From: Nymphaea colorata
Taxonomy: Eukaryota > Streptophyta > Magnoliopsida > Nymphaeales > Nymphaeaceae
Assembly: GCF_008831285.2 (NCBI RefSeq)
Contig: NC_045143.1
Coordinates: 25,067,662 to 25,131,661, forward strand
Direction: 5' to 3'
DNA length: 64,000 bases
Shown: positions 21,334-34,480 of the stretch, piece by piece
Layout: each line of letters opens with the position of its first letter
Numbering within the stretch: the stretch's first letter is position 1
Position numbers and translations under genes: made by a program
The notes under the pieces: generated by a model
The model's input: only the letters and a program-made list of their open reading frames with translations
The model's database searches: none
Told to the model about the DNA's origin: nothing

Positions 21334-24300
21334 TCAAGAATGTGATCGCACAAGCCCGAAAGTACAGAGGGATCTGGACCTGAAGAAGTTGCTAAACAGA
21401 AACTTGGTGCTAGATTCTTGAGGAGCAGAGTTCAGACCAGCAGAGTTGTGTCTCACTTTAAGAATTGTTTGTCCAATCACTGACCTTATCTGGTCAATTG
21501 TCTTTTCATCAACAGGATGCCTAGAGGCACCACACACATAGAAAGTGTTGATTGCTTTGCCCCCTCTGGTTGTTACTTTTGCTCTAGCGACAGATAAGCT
21601 ATTCTCACGAAACAGCCTTGTGACATCCGAGAGCAGGCCAACTCTATCAGTGGCACATAATTCGAGCTTCAGCCCCTAAAATTCCCAACAATTTAAGAAG
21701 GAATGAGTGTTGAATGGAAGAATATGGGCAAAAGCAAAAATTGGGAAACAACATCTACAGGGTACACCGCTACAGAAATAAAAAACGCCAAATTATAAGG
21801 CCAGTCACAGGAAGAAGAAATGTTAAAACTTAAAACAGCATTTTTCATTCTTAAGATTAAAGAGAATAAAGAAATCTACACAAATAATATCTCAAATCTA
21901 GATAGCAGATATTATACAGTTGCTTAAATTAATATATATGGACAATTAAAGGGTGTTGTTCTAAACCACCTTGTGTACTCTAACTCCTTCTGTTTGATAT
22001 TTTAAGCATGTAACTGGCCAAAACAATGAACCATAATACTGTAATATTCAAGGATAAAAAACAACCTGCTCATCATGAGCGCTGAAATTGAAGATCCATT
22101 CATAGCAAATGCAGTTGAGAAAAGATTCACTTAACCTATTAATCAATAATTCCATGTCTCTCTGATTCTAAAATTCAAAATGTTCTGGGAAACCCTATAC
22201 CAAGGAACAAATGACATTAACAGGTCCAATCAAAATATTCTGCAAAACCCTATACCAAGGAACAAATGACATTAACAGAAACAAGGACTATGAAACAAAT
22301 TAAGTACAGAAGTATTTGCAATAACAGACCTTTGAAACTCTTCTCTCTGTTGCTGCCTGAAGACATTGGACAAGGCGCTGCCTTTCAGCTTCTGAATTTA
22401 CAGGTCATCCATCTAAATGACGAATATAGTATTCCTTCGATGAAAAAAGTAACAAAAAGAAAATGATTCAGTTTGACATGTCATCAGACACTTTGTACAA
22501 TTTTGAGAAAATGATCAGGTTTGTTTCACAATTAATAAAATCCACAGAAGGATCTATTTTCATATTCCAATACACAATGAGTTTTAAGTTTATGGAACTG
22601 GATTTGACTTGATGTAATTCTGAGGGACAATCTAGTCACAGTTCAGTATTACCTGCTAAGCTTCAGGTGTTTCTGCATCAACGTTTGCGTGAAAAACCAC
22701 ATATTGCATGTCCGTCAAAGTACATACTGTATCAAAAAGAAGCTTTGGCCTATCCCTACAGCGAATGGTGACAACTGAGTAGTCCTTCTCAGTGCAATCC
22801 ATAACGGTTACATGAGGCCTAAGACTGTCAATTATGCAGTCTTGATCACCTCTTTCATAATCCCGGTCAGCAAACATCATCTGGTGCAGCCTCCTCTCAG
22901 TGTGAGTATGACCAAAATAAACAGTTGCACTTGCACCTCTACTTCTGTTGTTGCCTCTCAATACATTGCATCGAAGCTCCTTGATCCTAGAAAGTCTTTG
23001 TGGGTCATTAATAGGCAAACCAGTTGCTTCATCAGTTACATGTATCACTGCTCCAGCTGTAGTGTTATGGGTCCAGAGTTCAACATTCACCACATTGCAC
23101 TTGAGATAGGCAAGAAATGCAGAAACTTCTGAGAGTAAACCTGGATGATCGGTACCCATTAACTCAATTGATGTGAATTTGATGGTTGGATACCAATGAA
23201 CCTTCCCATAGTATGGGGGCAAGAGGGATCCTCACCTAGAGACTGCACATTTAGTTACCCAACATCACATGCTTAGTTAAAGTTAGTAGAAAACGAAAAT
23301 GTTGCTTGGCTGTTTAAACAACAACCAATTAGATTCCAAGTTATCTTGGTTTAACATAGCATAGGAAATGCAGTGTTCAAAGATGACTAGTTCAACCAAA
23401 CCCATTCGAGGAAAAATCGAAGAAACCCACTAGTTCATTTATTCTGACATGTAAAAAAAGACTCAGAGAAGGCCAAGCTTCTGTGTAGTCAATGGGGACT
23501 TCTTAACTTGTCATGCTCAGAGTTGACTTTCTGGTCTACTGACTCGTTTAAATACATTCATCTTGAATTATAAGGAAGCTAAATCTAATTTCCATGGAAC
23601 TGCATTTCTTTTTTATAAAAAAAAGAAAAAACTGGTCAGATTAGCTGAGTAGTACCAAACCACTCAAGTGTTCTGAATGTGGGAATGCAAACAATTCAAG
23701 TTCACCGAAGGTAGAAATACCGACAATCAGATTCCATGGACTTCAAAACAAAAATTATACAAAATGTCAAGAACAAGCAGACAGCAGAGGTAAGGTAACA
23801 ACTGAAAATTCTAAGGCATGCTGGTGGTAGATGAAGACAATAACATGAACAAAGCAGATCGGCAGCAAACATTCAGCAAAAGCTCCAACTCAACTTCACC
23901 CCAAAAATGTTGGAAATATAGATAATTAAAATGTACCTCTCGAATGCAATCCAAAATCTTCTCATCTCTGACTTTTTTCCCCTCTGAATCAGTTACATTA
24001 AAAACTTCAACAGAAACAAGAGTTAGGAAAGAACAGTCAGATCCTTATAGTCCACATTAATGGGGAACAAAAATAGAAAAGATACTAACGCTTCAATGAA
24101 AGAACAAGTACAGTTCTCTATGAAATCGAGCTCTCAAAAGAGGTTTCCTCAATAAACTAAAACTGTGGTGAAAAAGATATACTTGAATATTGGTACTTCA
24201 AAATACTTGAAGAATAGGATTCTTTTCTCATTTTGGACAACAAAATATAATAACTTATTTTGGCTCGCATGGGATTCTCAAATTATGTAAGAAATAGACG

Positions 24301-24714
24301 AAGATAAAATTACCATCCATGAACCAACCCCGTCTGAAGAAATGTAGGCCTTTGTGATAATGAGATTTAAATAAGTGAGTATCTGGACAACTTCCAGAAG
24401 TATGCCATGTTTGTTTGCACTATCCACCTGCATCAACCCATATAGATATAACAAGTTAACAAGAAAAAAAAATCCAAAACAAATAGAAAAGAAAAAGAAT
24501 TGATTAAAATCTACCCTGACAACCGTTGCATTATTGCATGACTCATTGTCAATTACCACCCTGACGTAAAAAAAGAGGAAACAAAAGAAGAATAGAGATT
24601 AGTAGTTTTCAGGCGATTGGTAAACCAGAAACAGAGATAAGAATTATACCTGGGAGGATTCATCCTTCTGACTAGTTTCTCGTATTCGTCCTCCATACTC
24701 CACGAGACATCCAT
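21334..24714 (-). pseudogene. ACT-domain repeat protein (ACR4-like), disabled
   Basis: All seven exons of a plant ACR gene can be traced: 24714-24650, 24560-24514, 24427-24314, 24004-23937, 23242-22653, 22434-22330 and 21675-21334. All have GT-AG borders and joining phases, and the sum is about 443 codons, the normal ACR length. Landmarks: MEDEYEKLVRRMNPPR, first ACT domain ([20 protein letters not shown]), second (IELMGTDHPGLLSEVSAFL), HTERRLHQMMFADRDYER, third (DYSVVTIRCRDRPKLLFDTV), fourth (LELCATDRVGLLSDVTRLF), and the C-terminal RSRSLCTFGLVRSHS. ACR proteins are thought to sense amino acids or similar ligands. Three lesions: a missing base in a C run at about 23215-23219, TAG at 22656-22658 where Tyr is expected, and TGA at 22405-22407 where Ser is expected. 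The remaining sequence is well conserved, so inactivation is fairly recent. Confidence 0.9.
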
Positions 24715-26321
24715 ATATATTATATAGCTTATGAATCAACGAAGGAGTAAAGCACTCTGCTTCTTTTTCTTTAATTTTCTCGAAAGAAGCAAGGAGGTTC
24801 GAGTGTGGTGCCCAAAACCAGTCGTAGAAACCACCAACGTGTGGAAATCAGCGATAGGCAAAGAAACAACTCTCACCGATCTCAGGAAAAACTAGTATCC
24901 TCTCCCTCTCTCTCTCTCTCTTTCTCTCGATAATAAGTTGAAGGCATTTGTGAATTGCCATGCTCGAAATGAAAGAAGGTTGTAGCTCTCTCTCTGAGAT
25001 AAGTTCAAAGGAAGCTTGTTGCTGTAGCTCAAAGAGACAGAGACTACAAAATGAGGAGGAGCGGGGAGAGGCTTCAGACCCTCCTCTCCTTCACGCTTCC
25101 TCCTACCACTTCACTTTATCCTACCTCCCATCCGGACCATCTCTGGTAAAATACAGTTTTGAAATTCCCATCTTTCAGACAAATAAATTTTATACGTAGC
25201 ATGGAATTTATCGGCTCATATATATAAATAAATACATATATCCTACATTTATTTATTTAATGTGATGTGTGCGTAGAATATTTGGCAATTGCAAAAACAA
25301 GAGAATAAATAATCAGAATTGATTTAATGAACAGTCGTTGAGAACAAATGCTCATAATTGGCTTAATTAATTGTATTAGCAGAGACCCACTTCTCAGTTT
25401 GAGTGAGGCAGGGACCAGGTTCAGATCCCGGCTAAAATTATCCGGTCTGATTTAAACTGTCCATTCTCATTAGCTCTGGTGTTCAACTAGTTTAGCTAAT
25501 TAGGGTTGGACTGGAACTCATTCATGTAATCAACTTGTTAATAAACGAGTCGAATTTAAATGTTAATCTATATTAGCATCTCGGTAATTTTTTATGATTT
25601 TTAACACTTTTATATTGTTTTAATTTTTATTAAAAAAATAAAATGTCATGAACTTAAATAAATTGAACCTGACTTGAGTTCAAAACAATAAATATGTGAC
25701 TCGAGCTGAAACTTTGGTTTGGATTTAGATCATGAAAAACCATATCCAGGGTCCGAAATCTCATACCCAAGCCTTTCGGCATGTCGTGTAAGAATTAAGC
25801 ACAACAAACAAATGATATTGAATGAGGCCAAAAATGGCGCTTCCTTTTAGATCCATATTGTAATGTATTTAATTAATCTAAAGTTTAGCCATCCGTTATG
25901 CAGATGCTCTGCCATTTCGCCAGTGTTTCTTTAAATCGAACTTTCCGAATGTTAAAAACTTTTAGTTAAAAAAGTGCTTTTTAGGGTGTAAAAACGAATT
26001 TTACAACTCGAAAATTTAAACTTTGATTGTTCCTCTGTGTTTTGTTTCATAATTTTTTTTTTCATTTTGTCTACAATGTCTTTGATGTATGTGTGTTTAT
26101 TTGTAACAGAGCACACCGTTCTATCAGTTGTAAGTGCATGTTATGGATTTTGTGCTTTGAGTAGTATGCATTTAAATCTTATGTATGTGATTTCGACTTA
26201 GTTTATGTAAATAAAGTTGAGTTTTCTTGAGGTTTTTTTATATTTTGTTTATGACGAATGCAATTTATACTCATAGCAAGTTCCTCCCTCCACTCTTCGC
26301 GTTTTTGGTTTTTCTTGCACA
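24715..26321. other. Upstream region of the ACR4-like gene, then AT-rich intergenic DNA
   Basis: A (CT)n tract at 24899-24928 lies where the promoter or leader of the minus-strand gene would be. From 25200 on the DNA is AT-rich. The segment 25500-25760 resembles short phrases at 41600-41870 and 42980-43170 (ACTCGA/GAACTCA types), possibly old repeats. No gene seen. Confidence 0.4.
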
Positions 26322-26326
26322 TTATT
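26322..26326. other. Target site duplication, left (TTATT)
   Basis: TTATT precedes TGTAACG at 26327 and recurs at 38303-38307 immediately after the terminal GTGTGACA. It shows that 26327-38302 is one integrated element. Confidence 0.85.
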
Positions 26327-29300
26327 TGTAACGTTATTCTACTTTTAGGCAGGTCGGGTCGGATCGGGACCCAGACCCGGACCCGAAATCCTTGGCGTGA
26401 AGGGCCCGACTCGAGAGCCCTTCTCCCTCGCCTTTCCCTGCTCTCCCTCATCTTTCTCCTGGTGGTCTCCCGTGCCAGCGTAGAGAAGAAGAAGAAGACG
26501 GAGGTGGTGCAAAGCAGCGACGAGGATGGCGGCGGCGGCGCTGGTAAGCCTTTGATTTCTCTCCACCTCTTCCTCCTTCCTCGTCCTTCTTCTCCTCCTC
26601 CTTCCTACGCAGCCTCTCCCTTCTTCGTCAGCACCCTCTGCCGCACGATTTCTCCCTCTCCCTCTCTGCTAGAGCTCCCTCCTCGTCTCATCCATCTCCT
26701 CTTCACCATCTCTCCCTTTGCCCACACTCGATTTCCCTCCCCTCTGCCGTTTTCCCATTTCTGTCTGAACCCTCACTCTGTCCGTCTCCCTGTGTCAGCG
26801 CCTCTCCCTGCCCACACACTCCCTACTTGAGCTCTCTCTTCCCATTTTCTGATTGTTTTTCCCCTTTTCCCCAACCGAGCAATCTTCCTCACTGATTTTA
26901 TTACTGTTCGATAGGATTTCAGTTTGGGGGACGTGTTCTTTTCCTCATAATAGTGATTAGAAGGTGTTAGTGGTGGAGGCAGTGATCAATTTTGGGCATT
27001 GGCACTTGATCGAACCCTTGAGGCGGCTGCCAAGAACATTGCGGCAGTTTGGACACTAAATTTGGGGTGAGCAAGGCTAATTGAAACCTAAATTGTCGAA
27101 TATTTTCTATTAAAGCATGTATAATTATTGTTTGAGCATGCTAGAATTAGGATTTAATGTTTAGGGATGCATGTTAACGACTTTGCTTTTTGGAAAAAGT
27201 TTAGGATTATGTTGGAGAAGCGATGATTCATGTATATATTGATCTTTTAAGCTTGCGGTGTTGATTTTCGAAGCAATAGGGAAGCATGGTAGAGATTGTG
27301 GTGTTGTGGGGAAGATTTAGAACCATCTTAGTGAGCACGGCACATGCTTTGGTGAACATGTGTATTTTGGAGTCCGAGGGAAAAACATACGTAAGTTGGA
27401 TATGACTATGGGGTTAACGACTTTACTAAAGAAAACAAATGAGAGTTGGGTTGTAATGGATTGATCGAAACAGTGAATTTTGACGTGTGGTGGCAATGTC
27501 AAGAGGTTAGGAGGAGGCCTATTGGAGGGCTTGTAGGTCGACACTACCCGTCGACACCTTCTTGAGGCGATGACATGTGCCTCAATGATTTTGTTTTATA
27601 TTTGTATGGATTGTGTAGCTAGCTATTAGAAATCTTATTTTGTGGTTATGTCTGCAGGTACACCGGGCACATCCCGTAGACCTTGAGCGACCAGTTTTGA
27701 AGCTCGAAGCATTTTGAAGAGTTTTGTAGGCGCACGACAGGTATGGCAGCATTCCAGGCAAATCCCTACCTGGGCAAATGTGTGAATGTGTGTTCCTAGG
27801 ATCGTGGGATCCTAGGATTGTGATGTGATTGATGGATTGTTTTGTGAACGAATGTGTGTATGCATGCAAATGGTTTGATACATGATATGATTTTTTTTGA
27901 AAGACTATTATAAGCATGTTTTAAAAATGTTACGCATTTGCATGTGCATGCTAGAATTGATAACTGTTTAGGACAGATGAGGTGGGGTATCGAGTCGAGT
28001 GTCTCATCGACCCCAATTATGTATTAGAAAGCATCCTAGAATGATAACTGCATAAGACAGCTACGAGCCAATCACAGATCGAGATTACTCTCAATGGTTT
28101 GGCTAAGTTTTTCAAAGATGTGATTGTTCTGATAATTGATGTGAATGTTGTGTTTTGTTGCATACACATTCTCGCGGGCAATGATGCAAATGAATGAATT
28201 GGAGCGTAATTGTATCTGTATTGTATGATGGCTAGCTATGACTGTTAAATGTTATATGTAGACCTCGTGTGGAGGTAATTGGAGGTGTGAGTGCACTCGT
28301 GAAGTGAATCAACCTCATGAGCTAGCCAGTCATTTTGTGACTGTTCATTTGTAATGATAATAATGTAAGAATAAAAGATGAGAGGCCAGTGGGTTGTGGC
28401 AATGTGTTTGGAAGACGTCTCGCTTTCGCCACTGGTCTCGCATGTTCGGAGCGCAGGCGGTGCAAGGCCCCAGGGTACTGTTGTGTATTGTGCTTGGAGT
28501 GTTGGGCTCCTACATTCCCAACCTAGGTGTCCTAGGAAAGGTTGAGTATCTCTCCGTGAAATTCACACACTCATGGATGAGTGCTCTACCGCTGCAGCGG
28601 ATGAATGGATCCATACTGTTATGGGCCACTACGGGGGTTGTCTCTCGGCTATGGGCCGCCCATGGTGTGCACGTGCCTGTGTTTGCACCCACAGGAACTG
28701 TCAATTCATTAAAGCTAATGAAAATGAAAGTATGTGAATGAAATGTGTGTAAACGAATATATGTGATTGATGAACATGTGAATGTTATGACTGAAATAAA
28801 ATATTTAAGCATTCCTTGCATGTGATTGAGATTGTGTTACTGTGGCCCTTGAGTGCGAAAAGAGTTGTCAAACTTTGAAGGACAAGCTTACTACTGCCCC
28901 TATCCTGACACTTCCATCAGGTTATTCTGGTTTTGTAGTGTACACTGATGCATCAGAAATCGGTTATGGATGTGTATTGATGCAACATGGCCGTGTAGTA
29001 CCTTATGCATTAGGACAATTGAAGGTACTTGAGCGACACTATCCCACTCATGATTTGGAGTTGGGAGCGGTCGTGTTTGCACTGAAAATATGGAGGCAAT
29101 ATCTCTACGGGGCAATGTTTGAGGTGTATACAGATCACAAGTCATTGAAGTATATATTCTCTCAAAAGGATCTAAATCTGAGGCAAAAAAGATGGATTGA
29201 ATACTTAAAGGATTATGAATTCACGATATCATATCATCCAGGCAAGGCGAATGTGGTGGCTGATGCTTTGAGCAGAGCAACGTTGTGCAGTATGTTGACT

Positions 29301-30808
29301 CATTCATGGACATTGTTGCAAGATGTGATAGCATGACAGCCTTACCTTTGTGGTGAGGACAAAGCAACAATGATGGCTTTGATACGACATCCTTTGTTGG
29401 ATGAGCTTAAATTGAACCAAAAGGAAGATTCCGATTTTGCTAGGAACATGGAAGAATGTAAGAAGGTAGATTCTCTTCGGCATTATGATGAAGGTGGTTC
29501 ATTGTGGTTTCGACGAAGATTGTGGGTCCCTAGAGATGAATGGGTTAAGCGCCAGTTGCTTGATGAAACTCACAAATCTAAGTTTTCTATACACCCTATC
29601 AGCACAAAGATGTTTCAGGATATGAAAAGAAATTTTGGTGGCCCGCAATGAAGCGTAAAATTACAGAATATGTAGCAAAGTGCTTAGTTTACCAACGGGT
29701 CAAAGCAGAGCATCAACGGCCTTGAGGCTTGTTACAAAGAATTGATATCCCAGTGTGGAAATGAGAAGACATTACGATGGATTTTGTGTTCGTTTGTCCC
29801 ACATCAGAAGTCAGCATGCTGCCATATGGGTAATTGTTGATCGACTTACAAAGTCCGCTCATCTTCTGCCAACAAGAATCAGTCAGTCCATGGAAAGTCT
29901 CACAGATTTATATATTGGCGAGATAGTGAGATTGCATGGAATGACAAAGTCCATCATCGCGGATTGAGATCCACGTTTTACCTCTAGGTTTTGGGGGCAA
30001 TTGCAAAACGCATTGGGTACCAAGCTTAAGCTGAGCACAGCGTTCCACCCCCAAACTAATGAGCAATCTGAGAGGACCATTCAAACCTTAGAGGGTATGT
30101 TGCGTGCATGTGTCTGAGAATGAGACAAACATGTGAAATTGACAAAATTTGCGTATAATAACAGTTACCATTCTAGAAATGTGTGTGAACGAATGTATGT
30201 GATTGATGGGCATGTGAATGCTATGACTGAAATGAAATGTTTAAGCATGCCTTGCATGTGATTGAGATTGTGTTATTGTGGCCCTTGAGTGGCCTTTTCA
30301 GGTCGTGGTCTATGTTGGGGGTTTTCTTCGCAAATGATGTGCCTATGCCCTGACACGACATGACGATAGATTGTTTGTATGATTGTTCTCAGACTTGAGC
30401 CCTACTTAAGAGGGTTTGAGATTTTTCTGGTTTGTTGCCATACTGTGAAGGCTAGGCCTTCAGTTGTTTCTTTTTCAGGTTTTGGCAGACTCGAGGCAGC
30501 AGGTTAATCAGATGGCTTCACTCACATCCTACTGGGGAGGTTTTGGGTCCTTGGTAGTGTCGGCGCATCATGGTTTGGTCTTTTTGATGTCTTATTTTTG
30601 TTAGGCATCAAAGTTGTAGTTTGAGGCATTTTTGTCATACACATAGATGTGATTTTGTATGAATTGAAATTGTTATATAAATGAAAGTTTACCCCATAAT
30701 TTCAAATGATATAGCTCCCTCTTTTTTTGAATTGTTGTGTAGTCTCACTTCAATGCTTTATGTTAGAAAAAAAAATGTGTTTGAGGGTCAAAAGGTTGGG
30801 GTGTGACA
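26327..30808 (+). repeat. 5' LTR of the gypsy element, enlarged by a pol insertion
   Basis: Begins TGTAACG, ends GGGGTGTGACA, and aligns with 34541-37859 along its length. It opens with a GC- and pyrimidine-rich segment (26350-26870) and later shows AT-rich stretches. Without the insert (28851-30176) and the extra LTR repeat it would be about 3.0 kb. Confidence 0.85.
28741..30293 (+). repeat. Pol fragment (RNase H-integrase) inserted in the 5' LTR, flanked by a 115 bp LTR duplication
   Basis: 28851-30176 matches 32522-33858 of the same element (end of RT/RNase H through the integrase core: [43 protein letters not shown]). It is preceded by LTR sequence 28741-28855 and followed by a second copy of that LTR sequence at 30177-30293. 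The left junction shares GAGTG between LTR and pol. The fragment carries private stops (for example TGA at 29334-29336) and shares others with its source, including a TGA in the WKWEDI region and a frameshift just after it. Confidence 0.9.
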
Positions 30809-30828
30809 ACTTTGGTATCAGAGCTGTG
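30809..30828 (+). other. Primer-binding site (tRNA-Met type) of the gypsy element
   Basis: TGGTATCAGAGC starts four bases after the LTR terminal CA, complementary to the initiator tRNA-Met 3' end. Confidence 0.85.
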
Positions 30829-31500
30829 GCAAACCCCATTATGGATGTGAGTTAAAGCCTATCTATGAAGCCGTGTTGCCCAGGTACGCATTTATTTGAT
30901 TAAGTTGTTATTGAAGTTTGATTTTACAAGTACATAATGTGATCAATGTTTTGAACTTTGTGTTCATGCACGTTTGTGATTGGATTTGCAAGATTGGTCA
31001 TAGACCTTGTTTGAGAATGAGGGTTCTTGTGTGTACAGTTGGAGTACCAATGTAGGGTTAAGAAGCGAGTTGGGTCCACAAAAGAGGCTCAAGGAGAGCT
31101 AAGTTTGGTCCATTCTGATGGGCATACCCCATTGGATGATAGTATGTCAGGGTAACAGTATGCCCAGACTAGTGTGGGTGTCCACACCCTATCAAGGCAG
31201 AGGAATGGATTGAAGAGGGTGAACGCATCTTTGAGCTCCTTAAGATGCCAGAATGTGACAAAGTTGACTATAGTTCGTATTTGTTGAAAGGTTATGCCAA
31301 ACGGTGGACGTGGAGACTCACCTATTTCACTTACCTGCACAGTTGGTAATTCATAAGTTTTAGTGAGTTTGATGTCATTTTGGGCATGGATTGACTATGC
31401 ACACATTGTGCCAATATAGATTGCAGAGAGAAGCAGATACGATTGTGGACAAATGAGATGAAACCAGTGGGTTTCCAAGCACGAAAAGCCAGTCAAACCG
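30829..31500 (+). pseudogene. Remnant of gypsy gag and protease
   Basis: About 50 codons at 31190-31330 (AEEWIEEGERIFELLKMPE, LLKGYAKRWTW) match the retrotransposon Gag domain. They are followed at once by SEFDVILGMDWL (31358-31395), the end of the aspartic protease. Most of gag, the zinc knuckle and the protease active site between them are gone, so an internal deletion of roughly 1 kb joined gag to protease. Upstream bases are the decayed start of gag. Several stops are present. Confidence 0.75.
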
Positions 31501-31507
31501 ACAAGAT

Positions 31508-34480
31508 ATGGTGTTTGTACTAAAGGCTAAACGATCATTAGAAAGTGAGAATGTTGCATTCTTGGTCAATGTGTTGACCAATGAGACTGAACCGGTGAGA
31601 TTACAGGATGTTCCCGTTGTGAGTGAGTACCTCGATGTGTTTCCTGAGGAACTGTCAAGTTTGCCTCCAACACGAGAAGTGGAATTCAAGATAGAGTTGT
31701 CACCAGGGACAACTCATATTTCTAAGGTACCCTACCGTATGGCACCGACAGAGTTAGAAGAATTGAAGAAGCAATTGCAGGAGCTCTTATATAAGGGCTT
31801 CATTCGACCTAGTGTGTCACCTTGAGGAGCGCCTGTGTTATTCGTTAAGAAGAAGGATGGAACAATGCGCTTGTGCATAGACTACCGCATGTTGAATCAA
31901 GTCACCGTCAAGAATAAATATCTGCTTCCAAGAATTGAAGACTTGTTTGATCAACTCAAGAATGCAAGGGAATATCCAAGATCGATCTGAGGACAGGTTA
32001 TCATTAATTCTTGATACGGGAGGAAGATGTTTCTAAGACTGCTTTTCGAACTAGATACGGGCACTATGAATTCAGGGTCATGCCTTTTGGGTTGACCAGC
32101 ACTCCCGCAGCGTTTATGAACCTCATGGATCGGGTTTTCAAAACTACCTGGATCGATTTGTGATTGTTTTTTTGTGAATGGTATTTTGGTGTACTTAAAT
32201 AGTAAGACAGAGCATAGAGATCACTTAAGGAGTGTGTTGGGCCTTTTGCGCAAGCATAAGCTTTATGCGAAATACTCGAAATGTGAATTTTGGCTAGAGA
32301 AGATAAGCTTCCTTGATCATGTGATCTCGAAGGATGAAATTTTCGTTGATCCGGCTAAGGTGTCGGCTATACAGAGCTGGAAGACGCCGTGCAATGCAAC
32401 TAAGGTTAGAAGCTTTTTGGGATTGGCAGGATATCATCGCAGGTTTATACGAGACTTTTCGAAAATAGATACGCCCATGACTAAGCTATTAAGAAAATGA
32501 GTGAAGTTTGTTTGAAATGAAGAGTGCGAAAAAAGTTTTCAAACTTTGAAGGACAAGCTTACTACTGCCCCTATCCTGACACTTCCATCAGGTTATTCTG
32601 GTTTCGTAGCGTACACTGATGCATCAGGAATCGGTTATGGATGTGTATTGATGCAACATGGCCGTATAGTGGCTTATGCATCAAGACAATTGAAGGTACT
32701 TGAACAACACTATCCCACTCATGATTTAGAGTTGGGAGCGGTCGTGTTTGCACTGAAAATGTAGAGGCACTATCTCTACGGGGTAATGTTTGAGGTGTTT
32801 ACAGATCACAAGTCATTAAAGTATATATTCTCCCAAAAGGATCTAAATCTGAGGCAAAAAAGATGGATTGAATACTTAAAGGATTATGAATTCACGATAT
32901 CATATCATCCAGGCAAGGCGAATGTGGTGGCTGATGCTTTGAGCAGAGCAACGTTGTGCAGTATGTTGACTCATTCATGGACATTGTTGCAAGATGTGAT
33001 AGCATGGCAGCCTTACCTTTGTGGTGAGGACAAAGCAACAATGATGGCTTTGATACGACATCCTTTGTTGGATGAGCTTAAATTGAACCAAAAGGAAGAT
33101 TCCGATTTTGCTAGGAACATGGAAGAATGTAAGAAGGTAGATTCTCTTCGGCATTATGATGAAGGTGGTTCATTGTGGTTTCGACGAAGATTGTGGGTCC
33201 CAAGAGATGAAGGGGTTATGCGTCAATTGCTTGATGAAGCTCACAAATCTAAGTTTTCTATACACCCTGGCAGCACAAAGATGTTTCAGGATATGAAAAG
33301 AAATTTTGGTGGCCCGCAATGAAGCGTGAAATTGCAGAATATGTAGCAAAGTGCTTAGTTTGCTAGCGGGTCAAAGCAGAGCATCAACGGCCAGGAGGCT
33401 TGTTGCAAAGAATTGATATCCCAGTATGGAAATGAGAAGACATTACAATGGATTTTGTGTTAGTTTGTCCCACATCAGAAGTCAGCATGCTGCCATATGG
33501 GTAATTGTTGATCGACTTACGAAGTCCGCTCATCTTCTGCCAATAAGAATCAGTCAGTCCATGGAAAGTCTCGCAGAGTTATATATTAGCGAGATAGTGA
33601 GATTGCATGGAGTGCCAAAGTCCATCATCGCGGATCGAGATCCACGTTTTACATCTAGATTTTGGGGGCAATTGCAAAAGGCATTGGGTACCAAGCTTAA
33701 GCTGAGCACAGTGTTCCACCCCCAAACTGATGGGCAATCTGAGAGGACCATTCAAACCCTAGAGGGTATGTTGCGTGCATGTGTCTTAGAGTGGAAAGGA
33801 GAATGGGACAAACATGTGAAATTGACAGAATTTGCGTATAATAACAGTTACCATTCTAGTATAGGGATGGCACCTTTTGAAGCTTTGTACGGAAGGCCGT
33901 GTAGATCGCCAGTTTGTTGGACCGATTTGGGCGATGACAAGATTGAAAAGCCTTTAGTATTACAACACTACACCGACCAAGTGCAATTGATAAGGAAAAA
34001 GTTGTTGACCACTCAGAGTAGACAAAAAAGCTATGCCGACATTCGACGTAGAGAGTTGGCTTTTGAGGTTGTTGATCATGTGTTCTTGAAGATTTCTCCT
34101 ACTATGGGTGTTTTTCGATTTGGGGTTAAGGAAAGTTGAGCCCGAGGTTCATTAAGCCTTTTAAAATCTTAGAGAAGATTGGAAAGGTGGCGTACAGATT
34201 GACACTACCACCTGACTCGAGTCATGTTCATGATCTTTTCCATGTTTCCATGCTTCAAAAGTACGTACCAGATCCTACACATGTGATTGATTTTCAAGGT
34301 ATTCAAGTGCAAGATGGTTTGACGATGATAGAAAAAAAAAACTATTAGAATTGTGAATCAAGAGAGCAAGTGCTTCACAGGAAGAGAATTCCTTTAGTGA
34401 AGGTGGAATAACAACACCATGGGTTGAAGGAGAGTACATGGGAACTCGAGGAGGATATACGAAAGAAGTATCCACACTTG
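31508..34480 (+). pseudogene. Gypsy pol: RT, RNase H, integrase, chromodomain, with many stops
   Basis: Order: RT ([37 protein letters not shown], then the region replacing YVDD near 32165-32200), RNase H ([35 protein letters not shown]), integrase ([62 protein letters not shown]), and a chromodomain (RKRIPLVKV ... STWELEEDIRKKYPHLF, 34380-34480). RT before integrase defines Ty3/gypsy. Lesions include TGA at 31823-31825, a frameshift near 31970, TGA/TAG codons at 32498-32520 and 32762-32764, TGA near 33431, a frameshift near 33470 and TGA at 34137-34139. Many are Trp or Arg codons changed to stops. Chromodomains direct integration to heterochromatin. Confidence 0.9.

Noticed and set aside
26258-26830. 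190-codon plus-strand open frame at the start of the gypsy 5' LTR
   Set aside because: Begins outside the element and runs into it, so it cannot be an old gene; composition is low complexity.
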